Part shown: piece by piece, positions 7,047-7,364 of the stretch | Layout of the letters: every line of letters starts with the position of its first letter | How positions within the stretch are numbered: position 1 is the first letter of the stretch | Notes under the pieces: generated by a model | Told to the model about the DNA's origin: nothing | Databases searched by the model: none | The model's input: the letters and a program-made list of their open reading frames with translations, nothing else | Source: Alphaproteobacteria bacterium | GTDB taxonomy: Bacteria; Pseudomonadota; Alphaproteobacteria; Sphingomonadales; Emcibacteraceae | DNA length: 7,364 bases | Direction of reading: 5' to 3' | Assembly: GCA_002401545.1 (NCBI GenBank) | Contig: NVTJ01000096.1 | Location: forward strand, 2,542-9,905 | Position numbers and translations under genes: made by a program

Positions 7047-7075
7047 TTGACAGCGTAAACATTAAAGGGGATAAT
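7047..7075 (+). promoter_or_regulatory. Near-consensus sigma-70 promoter for the TetR-family gene
   Basis: A perfect -35 TTGACA (7047-7052), a 17-bp spacer, and a -10 GATAAT (7070-7075, five of six to consensus). Transcription would start near 7082, giving a leader of about 38 bases before the TTG at 7120. It begins 21 bases after the stop of the protease gene. An imperfect inverted repeat, GTAAACAT (7055-7062) and ATAATTAC (7071-7078), matching at six of eight positions, covers the spacer and -10 and might be an operator for the regulator itself; that part is weak. Confidence 0.75.
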
Positions 7076-7108
7076 TACGGCTGTTCAGGGGGGATGGCCT
7101 GTGAATAT

Positions 7109-7113
7109 GGGAG
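7109..7113 (+). promoter_or_regulatory. Shine-Dalgarno supporting the TTG start of the TetR-family gene
   Basis: GGGAG lies six bases before the TTG at 7120-7122, a normal spacing. The same frame has a stop at 7102-7104 and no ATG or GTG before the conserved part of the protein, so this site is the main argument for a TTG start. Confidence 0.55.
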
Positions 7114-7119
7114 TTTTGT

Positions 7120-7364
7120 TTGAATAAATGGTGTTGCCCGGCGGGCAGGAAAGCATATCATCACGGCAATCTTCGGGAAACATTGATTGCCTCTGCGCTG
7201 GATATTTTGAAAGACGGCACGTTGGCCGACCTGAGCCTGCGGGCTTTGGCACGAAAGGCTGGTGTGTCCCAGACGGCCCCTTACCGTCATTTTGAAGATA
7301 AGGAAGCCCTGATTGCGGTGCTGAAGGAAGAAGGCATGCGCAAGCTTGGCGAAGGCATGAAGGC
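7120..7364 (+). CDS. TetR/AcrR-family transcriptional regulator, 3'-truncated by the window edge
   Basis: Only the DNA-binding part is visible: 81 codons plus two bases, open to the window end. From the TTG start the protein begins MNKWCCPAGRKAYHHGNLRE. YHHGNLRETLI (13-23) leads into helix 1 (IASALDILKDG), and the helix-turn-helix spans about residues 39-58 (SLRALARKAGVSQTAPYRHF), ending with the typical EDKEALI. These are clear TetR N-terminal signatures; the YHHGNLR opening is common in the subgroup with a WHG-type C-terminal domain, but that domain is not in the window. Such proteins usually repress their own gene and neighbours and respond to a small ligand; the ligand is unknown. The start is the weak point: there is no in-frame ATG, and an ATG at 7128 lies in another frame, so a single-base error or frameshift near 7130-7160 is the alternative to TTG initiation. 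A strong promoter lies just upstream. Confidence 0.85.
   Translation, partial: MNKWCCPAGRKAYHHGNLRETLIASALDILKDGTLADLSLRALARKAGVSQTAPYRHFEDKEALIAVLKEEGMRKLGEGMK

Noticed and set aside
7094..7123. Nine-codon ORF (MACEYGSFV) as a regulatory leader peptide
   Set aside because: The G-rich run directly abuts its ATG with no spacer, so it is unlikely to be translated; no attenuator-like hairpin pair was seen. Kept only as a note to the TetR start.

Overview
The window reads as a stretch of alphaproteobacterial chromosome. The evidence is the family content: an adenylylatable GlnA-type glutamine synthetase, a Suv3-like RNA helicase directly followed by an Hsp15-like S4 protein (a pairing typical of Alphaproteobacteria), and a short membrane-anchored retropepsin-like protease. 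Base composition is mid-GC with AT-rich intergenic gaps. I cannot name the genus. Every gene is on the + strand, coding density is high, and I see no insertion sequence, phage gene, CRISPR array, tRNA or rRNA.

Layout. (1) Positions 1-1139 hold the C-terminal four fifths of glutamine synthetase; the start lies outside the window. (2) Positions 1140-1277 are intergenic and carry two consecutive hairpin/T-run terminators and then a dyad of unknown role. (3) Positions 1278-1814 encode a 178-aa helical, acid-tailed protein that I do not recognise with certainty; its tail resembles peptides that bind CheY-type response regulators. (4) Positions 1859-4702 encode a 947-aa SF2 RNA helicase. (5) Positions 4702-5097 encode an Hsp15-like S4 protein overlapping the helicase by one base. 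(6) Positions 5149-6411 encode an exported metal-dependent amidohydrolase preceded by a very strong Shine-Dalgarno. (7) Positions 6496-7026 encode a retropepsin-like aspartic protease with one N-terminal membrane anchor. (8) A near-consensus sigma-70 promoter at 7047-7075 leads into a TetR-family regulator, which appears to start at a TTG (7120) and runs off the window end.

How the genes may work together. Glutamine synthetase is closed off by its terminators and is probably the last gene of its own nitrogen-assimilation transcript. The helicase and S4 protein form a translationally coupled RNA-handling pair (RNA remodelling and ribosome/50S rescue). The amidohydrolase and the aspartic protease both act outside the cytoplasm on peptides or proteins, but nothing in the sequence ties them into one pathway. 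The regulator has its own promoter and its targets are probably outside the window.

I looked for a new system and found none that is clear. The best leads are the uncharacterised CheZ-reminiscent protein beside glnA, the paired cysteines around the active-site lysine of the amidohydrolase, and the start region of the TetR gene. The other items are normal housekeeping genes.
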